This document shows positions 16,546-26,486 of a stretch of 64,000 nucleotides of DNA, one piece after another (position 1 is the stretch's first letter; the number at the start of each line of letters is the position of its first letter). A program made the translations under genes and the position numbers. Below the pieces are notes generated by a model. That model was not told where the DNA came from. It did no database searches and saw only the letters and a program-made list of their open reading frames with translations. Origin of the DNA: Polluticaenibacter yanchengensis (lineage in GTDB: Bacteria; Bacteroidota; Bacteroidia; Chitinophagales; Chitinophagaceae); contig JAQGEF010000001.1 in the NCBI GenBank assembly GCA_027854065.1, positions 62,001-126,000 of the forward strand, written 5' to 3'.

Positions 16546-19500
16546 TTAAAGTTGTCCTCCTATTCCTTTGAATTTTTCGACAAAGGCACTTATTTTTTGA
16601 AAAACGCTTTGTTTCTTAGTTAGATACTGTGGATTTAACGGGCTCATTTTAGGTAAAAGAGTGTTCAGTTCTGTGCCATTTTCACTGGCAAATTCACGTT
16701 TTAATGATGTAGCTATATATCTTTTTGTTGCTTCCTCATTTAAGTTCTCTTCTGTTATCAATTCAAAGGCTTCAGTTCTTTGTTTCTCGCCTGCATAGGC
16801 ATAAAATGCGTCTAGAATATTTGATTTTTCTTGTATGTTATCAAGATCTGTTGCATTAATAAAGTCAACTACCAGACTTTCTTTTGCTCTTTGGCCAATA
16901 CTGGCACGAATTACTCTACGAATTTCATCAATTAAAGCTGCTTTGTCTTTTGTCTTTTTGTTGTGTTCAAAAATTAATTCCAGAATATAATCCAGATTTA
17001 TTTCCTGGGATTTCAACAGGTCTATTTCAAAAACAACGTCATCCCAATCAATTTTAGATGCTTCGGCTTCTTTTCCGCTTTTCTCCCGTCTTAACCAATC
17101 GCGTATGTCATTGTAGGTTGAACGATAGTCCTGAGCGGTTCTTTCTGGCAATAGAACGATTTCCTGCATTGCTGAAATATCTTCGTCTGTCACAAAATAA
17201 GTTTCTTTGAATGCTTCGACAGCCTCAGGATTATTTACATCTATAGCCTGTAATGCTTTAAGGTGGGTAAATTCATCATAATTCTGTAAAACATTTTCTA
17301 CACGCAGATATTCACCAAAAAGTTTCGCAAACTCTTTTTTGTCTTTTTCTGTAGCGATTTCATCAGGGTTGGGAAACTTTTCGTTCAATTCATTTACAAC
17401 ATCAATATAACCTCTGCGGGCTTCGCCGGTAGCAATATCTGTAAAACCTTCCAAATATTCTTTGTAGCTCTTTTCAAGCACCACGTTTTTGGTATTGTTA
17501 TCTCCAAATAAAGTGATGGCATCAATGGTTGCCTGTTCTAAATCTCTGAAAGTAACAATGTTACCAAATGTTTTTGTAGCATCATAAATACGATTGGTAC
17601 GCGAAAATGCCTGCATTAGCCCATGATAGTGCAGATTTTTGTCTACAAAAAGCGTATTCAGTGTAGGGGCATCAAATCCAGTAAGGAACATGCCGACTAC
17701 AATGATAAGGTCTACTTCTTTGCTCTTTACTCTTTTTGCCAGGTCGCGGTAGTAGTTCTGAAATTCTTTACTTTCAACTCCAAAACTGGTTTTGAACATA
17801 GCATTATAATCATTGATTGCCTTGGATAAGAATTCTTTTGCGCTAATATCCATTGCTGATGGTTCAAAAGTTTCATCCGGTATTTCACCAATGGCGTTTT
17901 GTTCTTCATTGGCTGCAAAAGAAAAGATGGTTGCTATTTTCAGTGGTTTTTCACTTTCTTTTTGCAGACGATTCAGTTCTTCATAATAACACTTGGCAGC
18001 ATCTACACTGCTTACGGCAAACATCGCATTAAATCCTTTGTTGCTGCCCTGATTTCTGTGGGTTTTAATTCTGAAATTTTGCAGAATGTATTGCGAGATT
18101 TCTTTAATCCGAGCTGGATGAAGTAATGCTTTTGTGTTTTCTGCAGCGCTCAGTTTTTTTTCATCCTGCTCTTTCTCTATTTTTTTAAACTGTGGACGTA
18201 CATTATTGTAGTCTACTTTGAACTTCAATACCTTTTCATCTCTGATGGCATCGGTTATCACATAGGAATGTAATTCGCGACCAAATACACTTGCTGTAGT
18301 GTCAGCACCTATAGCATTTCCTTTACGGATTAACTTTCCATCCACAATATCATCTCCAAAAATAGGTGTACCGGTAAACCCAAACTGGTAGAATTTTTTA
18401 AATTTTTTCTTCAGGTTTTTTTGTGCTTCACCAAATTGAGAACGGTGCGCCTCATCGAAGATGAATACGACTTGTTTTTGATAAATGGCTAAATCACCTT
18501 CACTTTTCATGAGGTTGTTTAGCTTCTGTATGGTGGTAACAATAATTTTGTTGTCTTCTTTTTCTATGTTTCTTTTTAAACCGGCAGTACTATCGGAACC
18601 GTTTACGCTATCGGGCGAAAAACGCTGGTATTCTTTCATGGTCTGAAAGTCCAAATCTTTACGGTCTACAACAAAGAATACTTTGTCAATAAAGTCAAGC
18701 TGTGTTGCCAGTCTTGCCGCTTTAAAGCTGGTCAGGGTTTTTCCCGAACCTGTGGTATGCCATATAAATCCGCCGCCTTCTGCGGAAGACCATTTTTTTG
18801 CTTCATAAGAACTTTTTATTTTCCACAACATTCTTTCTGTTGCCGCTATCTGATACGGACGCATGATGAGCAATGTGTCGCTGGTGTCAAAAACGGAGTA
18901 GGTGAGTAATACATTTAGCAAGGTATGTTTCTGAAAAAAGGTGGCTGTAAAGTCTTTCAGGTCTTTAATCAGGGAGTTATCTGCTCTTGCCCAGTTCATG
19001 GTAAAGTCGAAACTGTTTTTATCCCGCTTTACGGTGTTGGCAAAATAACGGCTGTCGGTACCGTTTGAGATAACGAATATCTGCAAATATTTAAAAAGTG
19101 AGTTTTCGCTATTAAAGCTTTCTTTGCTGTAACGATGTACCTGATTAAAGGCTTCACGGATAGCAACTCCACGTTTTTTAATTTCTACCTGTACCAAAGG
19201 CAAACCATTTACCAGGATGGTTACATCATATCGATTGGCATGCGTTCCTTTCTGCTCGAATTGTGAAATTACCTGTACTTTGTTGCGGACAACGTTTTCT
19301 TTATCTACTAAATAAATGTTTTGGATGTGACCATCGTCAAATACAAAATCATAAATATAGTTTTCATGAAGCTTTCTTGTTTTATCAACAATGCTGTCTC
19401 CGGGTTTATCCAGATATTCTTCTACAAAACGAACCCATTCCGCATCTGTAAACTCCATATTGTTCAGTGCTTGCAGTTGCTGCCTTACATTAGCCAACAT

Positions 19501-19686
19501 GGCTTGCTGTGTAGTAAGGTTGGATGGCTTTTCGTAACCCTGAGCGACTAAGTCCCGGATAAATTCCTGCTCTAAGGCAGCTTCCGTCTGATAGACCGGA
19601 GGTGGTTCGTTCAATGTTGAATATTTGTCGTATTTATCAAGAACGATGTAATTATTTGATTCTGCGATGGTGTTATAATGTGCCAT
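16546..19686 (-). CDS. hsdR: Type I restriction endonuclease subunit R
   Basis: A 1046-residue motor/nuclease subunit of a type I enzyme. The N-terminal nuclease core has Asp154 and the E-I-K pair Glu168/Lys170 ([22 protein letters not shown]). SF2 motor motifs follow: P-loop TTGSGKT 311-317, DEAH 411-414 ([15 protein letters not shown]) and motif III FGFTGTP. A motif VI-like [11 protein letters not shown] comes later, with a helical C-terminus that would dock on HsdM/HsdS. Full family length, with no breaks. Its start overlaps the stop of the anticodon-nuclease-like gene by 14 bases. It would translocate and cut unmodified DNA together with HsdM2HsdS. Confidence 0.97.
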   Translation of the reverse strand: MAHYNTIAESNNYIVLDKYDKYSTLNEPPPVYQTEAALEQEFIRDLVAQGYEKPSNLTTQQAMLANVRQQLQALNNMEFTDAEWVRFVEEYLDKPGDSIVDKTRKLHENYIYDFVFDDGHIQNIYLVDKENVVRNKVQVISQFEQKGTHANRYDVTILVNGLPLVQVEIKKRGVAIREAFNQVHRYSKESFNSENSLFKYLQIFVISNGTDSRYFANTVKRDKNSFDFTMNWARADNSLIKDLKDFTATFFQKHTLLNVLLTYSVFDTSDTLLIMRPYQIAATERMLWKIKSSYEAKKWSSAEGGGFIWHTTGSGKTLTSFKAARLATQLDFIDKVFFVVDRKDLDFQTMKEYQRFSPDSVNGSDSTAGLKRNIEKEDNKIIVTTIQKLNNLMKSEGDLAIYQKQVVFIFDEAHRSQFGEAQKNLKKKFKKFYQFGFTGTPIFGDDIVDGKLIRKGNAIGADTTASVFGRELHSYVITDAIRDEKVLKFKVDYNNVRPQFKKIEKEQDEKKLSAAENTKALLHPARIKEISQYILQNFRIKTHRNQGSNKGFNAMFAVSSVDAAKCYYEELNRLQKESEKPLKIATIFSFAANEEQNAIGEIPDETFEPSAMDISAKEFLSKAINDYNAMFKTSFGVESKEFQNYYRDLAKRVKSKEVDLIIVVGMFLTGFDAPTLNTLFVDKNLHYHGLMQAFSRTNRIYDATKTFGNIVTFRDLEQATIDAITLFGDNNTKNVVLEKSYKEYLEGFTDIATGEARRGYIDVVNELNEKFPNPDEIATEKDKKEFAKLFGEYLRVENVLQNYDEFTHLKALQAIDVNNPEAVEAFKETYFVTDEDISAMQEIVLLPERTAQDYRSTYNDIRDWLRREKSGKEAEASKIDWDDVVFEIDLLKSQEINLDYILELIFEHNKKTKDKAALIDEIRRVIRASIGQRAKESLVVDFINATDLDNIQEKSNILDAFYAYAGEKQRTEAFELITEENLNEEATKRYIATSLKREFASENGTELNTLLPKMSPLNPQYLTKKQSVFQKISAFVEKFKGIGGQL

Positions 19687-20815
19687 TTTCTTCTATAACA
19701 TTTGGTTTAATAGTTGATTTGAATCCATACATTCTTTTTACTTCTTCAACCAGAAAGCTCAATACTCTCTTATCATTTTCTTCAATAATTGATATTTCTT
19801 CACCATGATGTTTAGAATGACTGGAGAGATTTATTATTCGTTTGTAATATGCTTCACGTGATTCTTGGGGTAAAAGGTCTTCCCATTTATGGTGTCCCAA
19901 AAAGGTAGAAGTTTTTTCTAATATATTACGAAGAAAGTTGAAATGAAACTTTTTTATATCATTTGGCGATTGTATAGCTTTCTCTAATTCAGATAAAAGA
20001 AATAAATGATACGAGAATGGAGAATCGTTTTTTAATTCATGCATTGAATAAGTACCATCATCCAGTTTTTCTAAACGCCATTTTATTGTGTTTTTTACTC
20101 TGTTGAATTCATTAAATAACACATTGTAGAATAATGGATTATGAGTAGTGATAATGAATTTCAACTCTGATTTACTTGACTTTATTAGCTCAGCTATATT
20201 TACAGCCAACTCGATTAAGTGGGTGTCATCGAGTGAACTTACCGGATCATCAATAAATACATATTGCAAGTCATTAAATTGGTCTGTTTCCCGATCGGCT
20301 TGCTCTGCTACGTTTAATACATTAACCGTTTGCTCCAATAAACTGTAAAAAATACTCCAGATGAAACAGCTTTCTTCGCCTTTGGAAATTTTGATAAAAT
20401 CTGAACCTGAATCATCTCCACGTTCAAACGAGAAACGAACTTCGGAAAAGTCTTCATTAAAACCAGGGGTTAATTTATCGCTGGTGTAACGTTGGAAATG
20501 AGCCGCTATATTGGGTTCTTGTCCCTGATCCTGAAGTATCCATTTTGTGTAATCATTCGGCTGAATTTTCAATTTTCGATCTGCATCGTTATTCAGATCA
20601 TTATCCCAATAAAACAAATCTTCGGTAAATGCATTGTAGTACAGTATTTTGATTCCTGTTTCCGCTTCGTCGGTTTCCTGATTTTTGGGAGCTATCAGTT
20701 CTTTGAACTCGCATGACAAACGTGTTTTACCCGTGCCATTAAATGCGTAAATCAATTGCACTTTTTTATTGGCATCTCTTAAAGATTGTGCTATTTGAAG
20801 TAATGACTGTGCCAT
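19673..20815 (-). CDS. PrrC-like anticodon nuclease (ABC-type ATPase) embedded in hsd operon
   Basis: A 380-residue protein. N-terminal ABC-type ATPase: P-loop NGTGKT 26-31, degenerate signature SKGEE 144-148, Walker B YVFIDD 185-190 with D-loop SSLDD, and switch His225 in IITTHN. The C-terminal domain contains Arg296, Glu300 and His333 (FLRNILEK...NLSSHSKHH). The spacing R-x3-E-x32-H is almost that of the E. coli PrrC catalytic triad (Arg320, Glu324, His356), and PrrC itself is 396 residues. It lies between hsdS and hsdR, exactly where prrC lies in the prr locus. PrrC cleaves tRNA-Lys in the anticodon loop when phage proteins disable the restriction enzyme. Activity and tRNA target here are inferred. 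A generic AAA ATPase of a type I locus is the alternative. Confidence 0.78.
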   Translation of the reverse strand: MAQSLLQIAQSLRDANKKVQLIYAFNGTGKTRLSCEFKELIAPKNQETDEAETGIKILYYNAFTEDLFYWDNDLNNDADRKLKIQPNDYTKWILQDQGQEPNIAAHFQRYTSDKLTPGFNEDFSEVRFSFERGDDSGSDFIKISKGEESCFIWSIFYSLLEQTVNVLNVAEQADRETDQFNDLQYVFIDDPVSSLDDTHLIELAVNIAELIKSSKSELKFIITTHNPLFYNVLFNEFNRVKNTIKWRLEKLDDGTYSMHELKNDSPFSYHLFLLSELEKAIQSPNDIKKFHFNFLRNILEKTSTFLGHHKWEDLLPQESREAYYKRIINLSSHSKHHGEEISIIEENDKRVLSFLVEEVKRMYGFKSTIKPNVIEENGTL

Positions 20816-20816
20816 A

Positions 20817-21995
20817 TTATGCTTCTACATTATCTTTTGGAAAGGTTAATAACAGATCTCTGTAATATTCATACTGTTTTTGTCTTAGCTCAATTTCTTT
20901 TGGCAAACCTTCGCTTATTGAATTAGTTAAAATATCAAATTTATCTAAGATGGAAACGATACGGGCTTGTTCTTCAGGAGAAGGTATTGGAATTATCGCC
21001 TTACCCAGACCTTTTGAATTAATAGCGGAAATTTTACCAGAAGAAATATATTTTTTAATCTGATCGTGGAATTGTTTGGTGCGTGTAAAATAGGCTACGA
21101 ACTTTGGATTTAAAGAGGTTTTGTATGAAAAACAGGCATCGTGAATAACGACACCTTCATCACCTAACCAAGCTGTTCCCATACCAATATCTTCGATTGT
21201 TTCACCAGCCGCAACGATAACCACATCATTTTTTTGAGCTACACGCAGATTTTTATTCTTAACGAGCTCTTCACTCACAAAAGATTTTGTTGTATCTGCC
21301 CAAGTACCATAATGTGTGTACATTTCTCCATAATGAATAGTGGGAACACCTTCTGTAAGTAAATCAGTTTTTACAAAACGTTTACCTCTTTGAAACTCTC
21401 CAATACTTTCATCTCCCATAGGTAAATGTTGGACTTCGTTTTCATCAAAGGCAAATAATTGCTCACGATAATAATTATACTGCTGTTTACGAGCTGTAAG
21501 CTCTGTTGTAAGCTCTGTTGTAAGCTCTGTAAAGGTATCGAGAATATCAACTATTTTTTGTTGAATTTCGAGTGGTGGGATGGGGATTTGGATGTTTAAA
21601 ATTTTGTTTCGTTCAATATTGTACGGAACAGCCGTACGATTTGATATGTCGTAAAGATATTGTTGTTTGTTAATTAGATAAAAATATAGATATCGGTTTA
21701 GAATGATTCCTGTGTTTGGCTCTATAGAATAGCAAATATCATTCGCCCAAAATTTTTCAGTTTGCCATTTTACATAGCCAGCCGTTCCATATTGTGCAAT
21801 TGTAATGGTGTTGGCTTTTCTATTATAATGGTTGAGATATCCCATATAGCCAGTGCCACCACTAACAACGGGATATTTACCGTTTGGAAGTAAATCTTTT
21901 TTCGTAATTCTAACACCACGAATGATTTCAGCCACATCCCCCAATGCTTTCCACTCTACGGAAACACCGTCTAATAATTTTTCTAACTCACTCAT
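20817..21995 (-). CDS. hsdS: Type I restriction enzyme specificity subunit S
   Basis: A 392-residue protein with two target-recognition domains, each followed by a conserved helix: [20 protein letters not shown]... with [21 protein letters not shown], and [15 protein letters not shown]... with [21 protein letters not shown]. Between them sits a tetrapeptide repeat, TELT x3 (residues 156-167), encoded by a 12-bp repeat at 21497-21530. It sits in the same place as the TAEL repeats of type IC HsdS proteins such as EcoR124I, where copy number sets the spacing of the two DNA half-sites. One base separates it from the PrrC-like start, and it overlaps the RhuM gene by 4 bases. Confidence 0.96.
   Translation of the reverse strand: MSELEKLLDGVSVEWKALGDVAEIIRGVRITKKDLLPNGKYPVVSGGTGYMGYLNHYNRKANTITIAQYGTAGYVKWQTEKFWANDICYSIEPNTGIILNRYLYFYLINKQQYLYDISNRTAVPYNIERNKILNIQIPIPPLEIQQKIVDILDTFTELTTELTTELTARKQQYNYYREQLFAFDENEVQHLPMGDESIGEFQRGKRFVKTDLLTEGVPTIHYGEMYTHYGTWADTTKSFVSEELVKNKNLRVAQKNDVVIVAAGETIEDIGMGTAWLGDEGVVIHDACFSYKTSLNPKFVAYFTRTKQFHDQIKKYISSGKISAINSKGLGKAIIPIPSPEEQARIVSILDKFDILTNSISEGLPKEIELRQKQYEYYRDLLLTFPKDNVEA
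21497..21530 (-). repeat. 12-bp direct repeats inside hsdS (TELT spacer)
   Basis: Two complete copies of TAAGCTCTGTTG and a 10-base third, in frame, encode Thr-Glu-Leu-Thr units. Slippage by 12 bp would add or remove one unit without a frameshift. Confidence 0.9.
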
Positions 21996-22999
21996 GCTTT
22001 GCCTCCTTTTTTTGCTTTCTTTTCTAAAGCCGAGATTGTTTTTAAATAGTCTTTTTCCACTGCACTCAGTGTTTTGGCTTTGTACTTTTTGTATTCTATT
22101 GCTGCTTTTTCTATTGCCTTCGTATGCGAAATTTTGCCTGCATTGTCGAGTAGTTTTCGTCCTGTAGATGCCAGAATAGTGTCCAATTCGCGGATGTAGT
22201 CTGCCATTTGCATTTCCCGTTCTTCAATGGCATTTAATTCTGCCAGATCAAAATAGGCAGCTACAAGGTTGTTGAGCACTTTTAATTCTTTTTCTTCTAA
22301 AAAGTTTTTAGCAATCATGGCTTCCGCTTGTGTGGGTTCATCTCCTTTAAAACTGGTTAACCCGGCATAGGGTTTGTCGCTGTCCACACGCATGTAAATA
22401 ACTTCACTCGCCGTATTGCCGTGGGCTGCGTAGTGAAGTTTGTTTTGAACAATTTTAAAAAACGTAAGGCTTTCATCACTTTTGGAATCATAATCTGTGG
22501 CAGTAGCATAGAGTTCCAACACCTGACGGTACATGACTTTTTCACTTGACCGAATGTCGCGTATGCGATCCAGTAACTCTTTCCAGTAATTTCCGCCACC
22601 AAGGTTTTTAAGACGCGCGTCGTCCATTGTAAAGCCTTTAACGATGTACTCTTTGAGGCGGCTTGTTGCCCACTGCCGGAACCGGGTGGCAATTTTAGAA
22701 TTAATTCTGTATCCTAAGGCTATAATCATGTCGAGATTATAGTAATCTAATTCACGGGCAACCTCTCTGTTGCCTTCTGTTTGAACTGTTCGGATTTTCC
22801 GAACAGTTGCCTCGGGTATTAGTTCTTCGTCTGCATAAATATTTTTAATATGCTCACTTACTGTCGATTTTGCAGTTTGATACAACTCGACGAGTTGCTT
22901 TTGTGTCAACCAAACATCTTCATTTTCCAGGTGAACAGAAAGTTCAGACTGTCCATCGGCACTTTTATAAATTATTACTTCCCGACTTTCCTTACTCAT
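21992..22999 (-). CDS. RhuM family protein inside type I RM operon
   Basis: A 335-residue protein of the RhuM/virulence-associated family. The N-terminal part has [27 protein letters not shown], a helix-turn-helix-like segment, followed by [37 protein letters not shown] and [18 protein letters not shown], both hallmarks of the family. A charged helical C-terminus ends in a Lys-rich tail. RhuM genes are often found between hsdM and hsdS in mobile restriction islands; the molecular role is not established, though DNA or nucleoprotein binding is plausible. It overlaps both hsdM and hsdS by 4 bases (ATGA type), so it is translationally coupled to them. Confidence 0.93.
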   Translation of the reverse strand: MSKESREVIIYKSADGQSELSVHLENEDVWLTQKQLVELYQTAKSTVSEHIKNIYADEELIPEATVRKIRTVQTEGNREVARELDYYNLDMIIALGYRINSKIATRFRQWATSRLKEYIVKGFTMDDARLKNLGGGNYWKELLDRIRDIRSSEKVMYRQVLELYATATDYDSKSDESLTFFKIVQNKLHYAAHGNTASEVIYMRVDSDKPYAGLTSFKGDEPTQAEAMIAKNFLEEKELKVLNNLVAAYFDLAELNAIEEREMQMADYIRELDTILASTGRKLLDNAGKISHTKAIEKAAIEYKKYKAKTLSAVEKDYLKTISALEKKAKKGGKA

Positions 23000-24546
23000 G
23001 ATAATTCAATTTCTTTAATGATGTTATCAATATCGGCACGGAGCTTATCTATCTTTTCTACGGTTTTGGCAACTTCCTTGTTCAATTCCACTATATCAAT
23101 CTTTTCACGATTATCTTTCGCTTCTACATACGAGCTTACGGATAGATTATAATCGTTTTCCGCAATTTTGGTATTGTCAATAGATACTGCGATATGGGTT
23201 TCATCTGTTTTGGTATCGAAGAGATCCATTATCTTTTCAATGTGCTTGTCTTCCAACACATTGTTATTGGTTACTTTTCTAAAGAAACCTTCTCCCGTAG
23301 CATCTATAAACTGGGTTTTGGTATCGGTCTTGTGTTTGGAAAGTACCAGGATATTTACTGAAATAGATGTGCCGTAAAACAAATTGGACGGTAAAGCGAT
23401 AATGGTTTCTACAAAATTGTTGTCTACCAAATATTTTCTAATCTTTTGTTCGGCACCTCCTCTGTAAAATACTCCCGGAAAGCATACTATGGCTGCTCTT
23501 CCTCTGCCGGAAAGATAACTGAGTGCGTGCAATACAAAGGCAAAATCGGCTTTAGACTTAGGCGCCAATACTCCGGCAGGCGCAAAACGGTCATCATTAA
23601 TTAGGGTGGGATCATCTGATCCTATCCAATTGACCGAATACGGTGGATTGGACACGATGGCGTCGAAAGGTTTTTCATCGCCAAACTGAGGATCAATTAA
23701 TGTGTTGCCTAATGCAATATCAAACTTATCGTAATTGATGTTGTGCAAAAACATATTCATACGAGCGAGGTTATAGGTCGTATGGTTGATTTCTTGCCCA
23801 AAGAAACCTTCCTGAATAATATGATTGTCAAAATGTTTTTTGGCCTGAAGCAGTAAAGATCCCGAACCTGCTGCCGGATCGTATATTTTATTTACCTCTG
23901 TCTGCTTATGCATTGCCAATTGTGCTATAAGCTTGGATACGTTTTGCGGAGTAAAGAATTCGCCACCTGATTTCCCGGCATTGGCTGCATAGTTGTTAAT
24001 CAGGAATTCGTAAGCATCGCCAAAAAGGTCAATTTGGTTGTCTTCAAAACTTCCGAAATTCAATTCTTCCACTCCTTTCAGAATGGCAGCTAAACGGGTG
24101 TTTTTGTTTTCTACGGTATTTCCTAAACGTGTGCTGGTTGTGTCAAAATCGGCAAATAATCCTTTAATGTCCTGTTCAGACGGATAGCCGTTTGCAGAAC
24201 TCTCAATAGCATCAAAAATAGCTTTTAAGTCGGTATTGAGGTTTTTGTTTGTATTTGCTTTTTCAGCAATATTTACAAACAATTGACTAGGTAATATAAA
24301 ATAGCCTTTTGTTCTTACAGCATCGGCTTTAATTTCAGGCGTTATGACTTCATCTGATAACTTTGCATAATTAATACTATCATCACCGCCCTCCATATAA
24401 TTGGCAAAGTGCTCACTAATGTATCTGTAAAAAAGTGTTCCTAATACAAAATGTTTAAAGTCCCATCCGTCTACAGAGCCACGTACATCGTTGGCAATCT
24501 TCCATATTTTATTTTGTAATATATCTCTTTGAGCTGTGCTTGTCAT
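22996..24546 (-). CDS. hsdM: Type I restriction enzyme DNA methyltransferase subunit M
   Basis: A 516-residue adenine methyltransferase. An N-terminal HsdM bundle ([23 protein letters not shown]) is followed by the AdoMet-binding motif DPAAGSGS (223-230) and the catalytic NPPY (300-303), and then a C-terminal helical region that contacts HsdS. The segment [17 protein letters not shown] before motif I is typical. It is the first gene of the five-gene hsd block and its stop overlaps the RhuM start by 4 bases. With HsdS it methylates the recognition site, protecting the host from HsdR. Confidence 0.97.
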   Translation of the reverse strand: MTSTAQRDILQNKIWKIANDVRGSVDGWDFKHFVLGTLFYRYISEHFANYMEGGDDSINYAKLSDEVITPEIKADAVRTKGYFILPSQLFVNIAEKANTNKNLNTDLKAIFDAIESSANGYPSEQDIKGLFADFDTTSTRLGNTVENKNTRLAAILKGVEELNFGSFEDNQIDLFGDAYEFLINNYAANAGKSGGEFFTPQNVSKLIAQLAMHKQTEVNKIYDPAAGSGSLLLQAKKHFDNHIIQEGFFGQEINHTTYNLARMNMFLHNINYDKFDIALGNTLIDPQFGDEKPFDAIVSNPPYSVNWIGSDDPTLINDDRFAPAGVLAPKSKADFAFVLHALSYLSGRGRAAIVCFPGVFYRGGAEQKIRKYLVDNNFVETIIALPSNLFYGTSISVNILVLSKHKTDTKTQFIDATGEGFFRKVTNNNVLEDKHIEKIMDLFDTKTDETHIAVSIDNTKIAENDYNLSVSSYVEAKDNREKIDIVELNKEVAKTVEKIDKLRADIDNIIKEIELS

Positions 24547-24670
24547 TTTTTGTTTTTTTATCTTTTACCACTACACTACAAATAACGTAAGTAGCCTTTT
24601 AGGCTGTAAATGGCATTTTTTTATAACTTGTTTACCGGTATTTGTTATTTAATGCAATACTTGTGTCTTC

Positions 24671-24868
24671 TTACTTACTGGAATTAATCAAATCTTTAAT
24701 ATCCACATCCAATAACCTTGCTATTTCTAAAAAAGTTTCCATTGATGGTTGGATCTCATTCGTGACCCAACGGGAAATAGAAACTTCACTTTTACCTAAT
24801 TGTTCAGCAAGCCATTTATTTGTTTTGCTTTTTTCAGCAAGAATTATTTTTAATCGGTTGATTTTCAT
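24671..24868 (-). CDS. XRE-family transcriptional regulator of the hsd island
   Basis: From ATG 24868 the product is 65 residues (MKINRLKIILAEKSKTNKWLAEQLGKSEVSISRWVTNEIQPSMETFLEIARLLDVDIKDLI), a single Cro/C1-type helix-turn-helix. An ATG at 24889 would add seven residues. It lies 124 bases upstream of hsdM on the same strand and probably acts as the control protein that times restriction after the island enters a new host, as C proteins do in many restriction systems. This role is inference from position and fold. Confidence 0.9.
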   Translation of the reverse strand: MKINRLKIILAEKSKTNKWLAEQLGKSEVSISRWVTNEIQPSMETFLEIARLLDVDIKDLINSSK

Positions 24869-24963
24869 CAGATGTTGTTTAATTAACATTTGCTGTTAAA
24901 AGTAACAAAAAAAACGATTCTTTGATGAATCGTTGATATGATTTTTGTTATGAAAAAATGGTT

Positions 24964-25068
24964 TTATTTCCCGATACAAAACTTGCTTAAGATGTTTCCC
25001 AGTACCTAGTAGTTGGTAAATCTCCCGGAGATTTCACCAAGGTATTCTATAGTGTTGCAAAGTTTGTA
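24964..25068 (-). pseudogene. mnmE: Decayed 3' end of mnmE (tRNA modification GTPase)
   Basis: On the minus strand this segment reads NTIEYLGEISGRFTNY-stop-VLGNILSKFCIGK-stop. It matches the C-terminus of MnmE, whose last residues in Bacteroidota normally read like LGEI(S/T)GEVTTDDLLGNIFSKFCIGK. An in-frame TAG is present at 25008-25006 and nothing recognisable of MnmE lies upstream. The fragment sits at the right border of the restriction island. mnmE 3' ends are a known integration site for genomic islands (for example SGI1 in enterobacteria), so this looks like a displaced attachment-site fragment. The match is by eye but the FCIGK terminus is very distinctive. Confidence 0.75.
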
Positions 25069-25150
25069 GGGGGGTAAGTTTCTTTTGGTTATGAAAGAAA
25101 AAAGTAATTAAAGTACTGAAATTATAACGCTAAGGTATGGTTTTAGGTAA

Positions 25151-25189
25151 AAAAAAAATAAAACTCCTTCTACAAGTAGAAGGAGTTTT
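25151..25189 (-). terminator. Intrinsic terminator of the tRNA cluster
   Basis: AAACTCCTTCTAC (25161-25173) pairs with GTAGAAGGAGTTT (25176-25188). On the minus strand it is followed by a T-rich run complementary to 25151-25160. Confidence 0.92.
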
Positions 25190-25192
25190 GAG

Positions 25193-25266
25193 TCGGGAAG
25201 ACAGGATTCGAACCTGCGACCCCCTGGTCCCAAACCAGGTGCGCTACCGGCCTGCGCTACTTCCCG
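25193..25266 (-). tRNA. tRNA-Pro (anticodon TGG), copy 1
   Basis: Minus-strand sequence folds as a cloverleaf: acceptor CGGGAAG/CTTCCCG with discriminator A, anticodon stem CCTGG/CCAGG with loop containing TGG, and T-arm CAGGTTCGAATCCTG. Length 74 nt, no encoded CCA. It is identical to the copy 103 bp upstream and is followed by a strong terminator. Confidence 0.97.
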
Positions 25267-25369
25267 AATATTTTTATTTAATTTATAAAAGGATTACTGA
25301 GTTCTCAAAATAACTTTGCAATAGTTGAAAAAAAATGTCCGTAATAAACGAACATTTTAAAATAAAGTG

Positions 25370-25443
25370 TCGGGAAGACAGGATTCGAACCTGCGACCCC
25401 CTGGTCCCAAACCAGGTGCGCTACCGGCCTGCGCTACTTCCCG
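25370..25443 (-). tRNA. tRNA-Pro (anticodon TGG), copy 2
   Basis: The 74-nt sequence is identical to the tRNA-Pro at 25193-25266, with the same cloverleaf and TGG anticodon. It lies 19 bases downstream of the four-helix-bundle gene and probably shares a transcript with it. Confidence 0.97.
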
Positions 25444-25462
25444 AAATTATTTCAAAAATTTA

Positions 25463-25825
25463 CTAAAGCTTTGATTCGTTACTAAAACTCCTAATCATCC
25501 CCAGCATCATCTTACTCATTTGTTCGTACCGACTGTAGAAAGTCTGATGCCTTTCCGCATCTAACCATCCCATTTCTTTACTTAACTCTATTAAAGCAAC
25601 ACAAACATTAATGTTTCCTCTTGCTATTGTTAAATAATGTCTTTTGTCGGCATGACTCATTCGAGCAGTGCTTTCCGCAAGGTTTAAAACCGATCCCATA
25701 CTGGCATCTTTCCATTGTCTGGAAACATCAGCATTGAAAACCGGAGTTTCAATTAAAAATTTAAGAACTTCAATATTTTGAATTTTAGTAACCTGATAAA
25801 CTTCTAACTTTTCAAAATCGAACAT
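25463..25825 (-). CDS. Four helix bundle protein (23S rRNA intervening-sequence type)
   Basis: A 120-residue helical protein beginning MFDFEKLEVYQ, the typical opening of the S23/IVP four-helix-bundle family, with later ESTARMSHADKRHYLTIARGNINVC and YSRYEQMSKMMLGMIRSF. Members are classically found in intervening sequences of 23S rRNA genes and, more broadly, scattered in Bacteroidota genomes; they form small oligomeric bundles of unclear function. Here the gene sits inside a tRNA cluster, 41 bases after tRNA-Ser and 19 bases before a tRNA-Pro on the same strand, which is an unusual place. Confidence 0.9.
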   Translation of the reverse strand: MFDFEKLEVYQVTKIQNIEVLKFLIETPVFNADVSRQWKDASMGSVLNLAESTARMSHADKRHYLTIARGNINVCVALIELSKEMGWLDAERHQTFYSRYEQMSKMMLGMIRSFSNESKL

Positions 25826-25866
25826 GACTAAAGTTTATTCAAAGTTTTACAATTCAAGTAAACTGG

Positions 25867-25955
25867 CGGTGAGGGCGGGATTCGAACCCGCGGTACAGTT
25901 TAACCCGTACGGCAGTTTAGCAAACTGCTGATTTCAGCCACTCATCCACCTCACC
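25867..25955 (-). tRNA. tRNA-Ser (anticodon GCT)
   Basis: A 89-nt class II tRNA on the minus strand: acceptor GGTGAGG/CCTCACC with discriminator G, anticodon stem CAGTT/AACTG with loop carrying GCT, a long variable arm (CGTACGGGTTAAACTGTACCG), and T-arm CGGGTTCGAATCCCG. Confidence 0.96.
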
Positions 25956-26486
25956 AATTTATCAAAAAACTCTCTTTTTCCAACCCTATTTTCCGCTTTT
26001 TTATTTGCTTCGTTTCCGATTGGGTTGCAAAAATAGATTAAAAAATGACACCACAAAACTTTTAAAGAACTTTTTTAAACTTTTTCTTAAATATTTTCGT
26101 CAACAAAATATAAGTAATTAAAAATCAAATACTTAATCAAAAACAAAAACCAAACATCATAATCGTAGTTGATTGATAGCTAGATAATTGAGAACGGCAG
26201 CCATTTGGTACCCAATATCAATAATAAGCGATAAAGCAGGTACTTTCGGCAGCCGGTAGCTGAATGTACCTGCTAAATAGAAATACCAATGCATAGCGGC
26301 TGCGGTGGACAGCAGGCAGGCGCTCCTGCGCCTGGTACGAGCCCGTAAGAAAATATAAACCTGGTACCGGTAACGGCGAGTACGATACCCTGCAGTACAC
26401 CGGGCTGAAGTTCAATTATAATCTAATGCCGACAGCCCCAAAATGAAAAATTTAATTCGATATATTTGCTGGAAATAAACCGACTT
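25956..26486. other. Intergenic region upstream of ABC transporter
   Basis: A+T-rich leader for the tRNA cluster on the left, then a divergent member of the dispersed repeat family, then a -7 promoter element TATATTTG at 26461-26468 in front of the substrate-binding protein gene. No gene is supported; the 65-codon minus-strand frame at 26218-26415 lies in the repeat. Confidence 0.6.
26190..26450 (-). repeat. Dispersed intergenic repeat, copy B
   Basis: On the minus strand it begins TTTTTCATTTTGGGGCTGTC like the other copies and contains a perfect hairpin CAGGCGCTCCTGCGCCTG. The interior is more diverged and the far boundary is uncertain. Confidence 0.5.

Noticed and set aside
22357..22692. 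111-codon minus frame overlapping the RhuM gene
   Set aside because: Same-strand alternate frame of a conserved gene with no features of its own.
26218..26415. 65-codon minus-strand frame
   Set aside because: Lies within dispersed repeat copy B and is not preserved in other copies.
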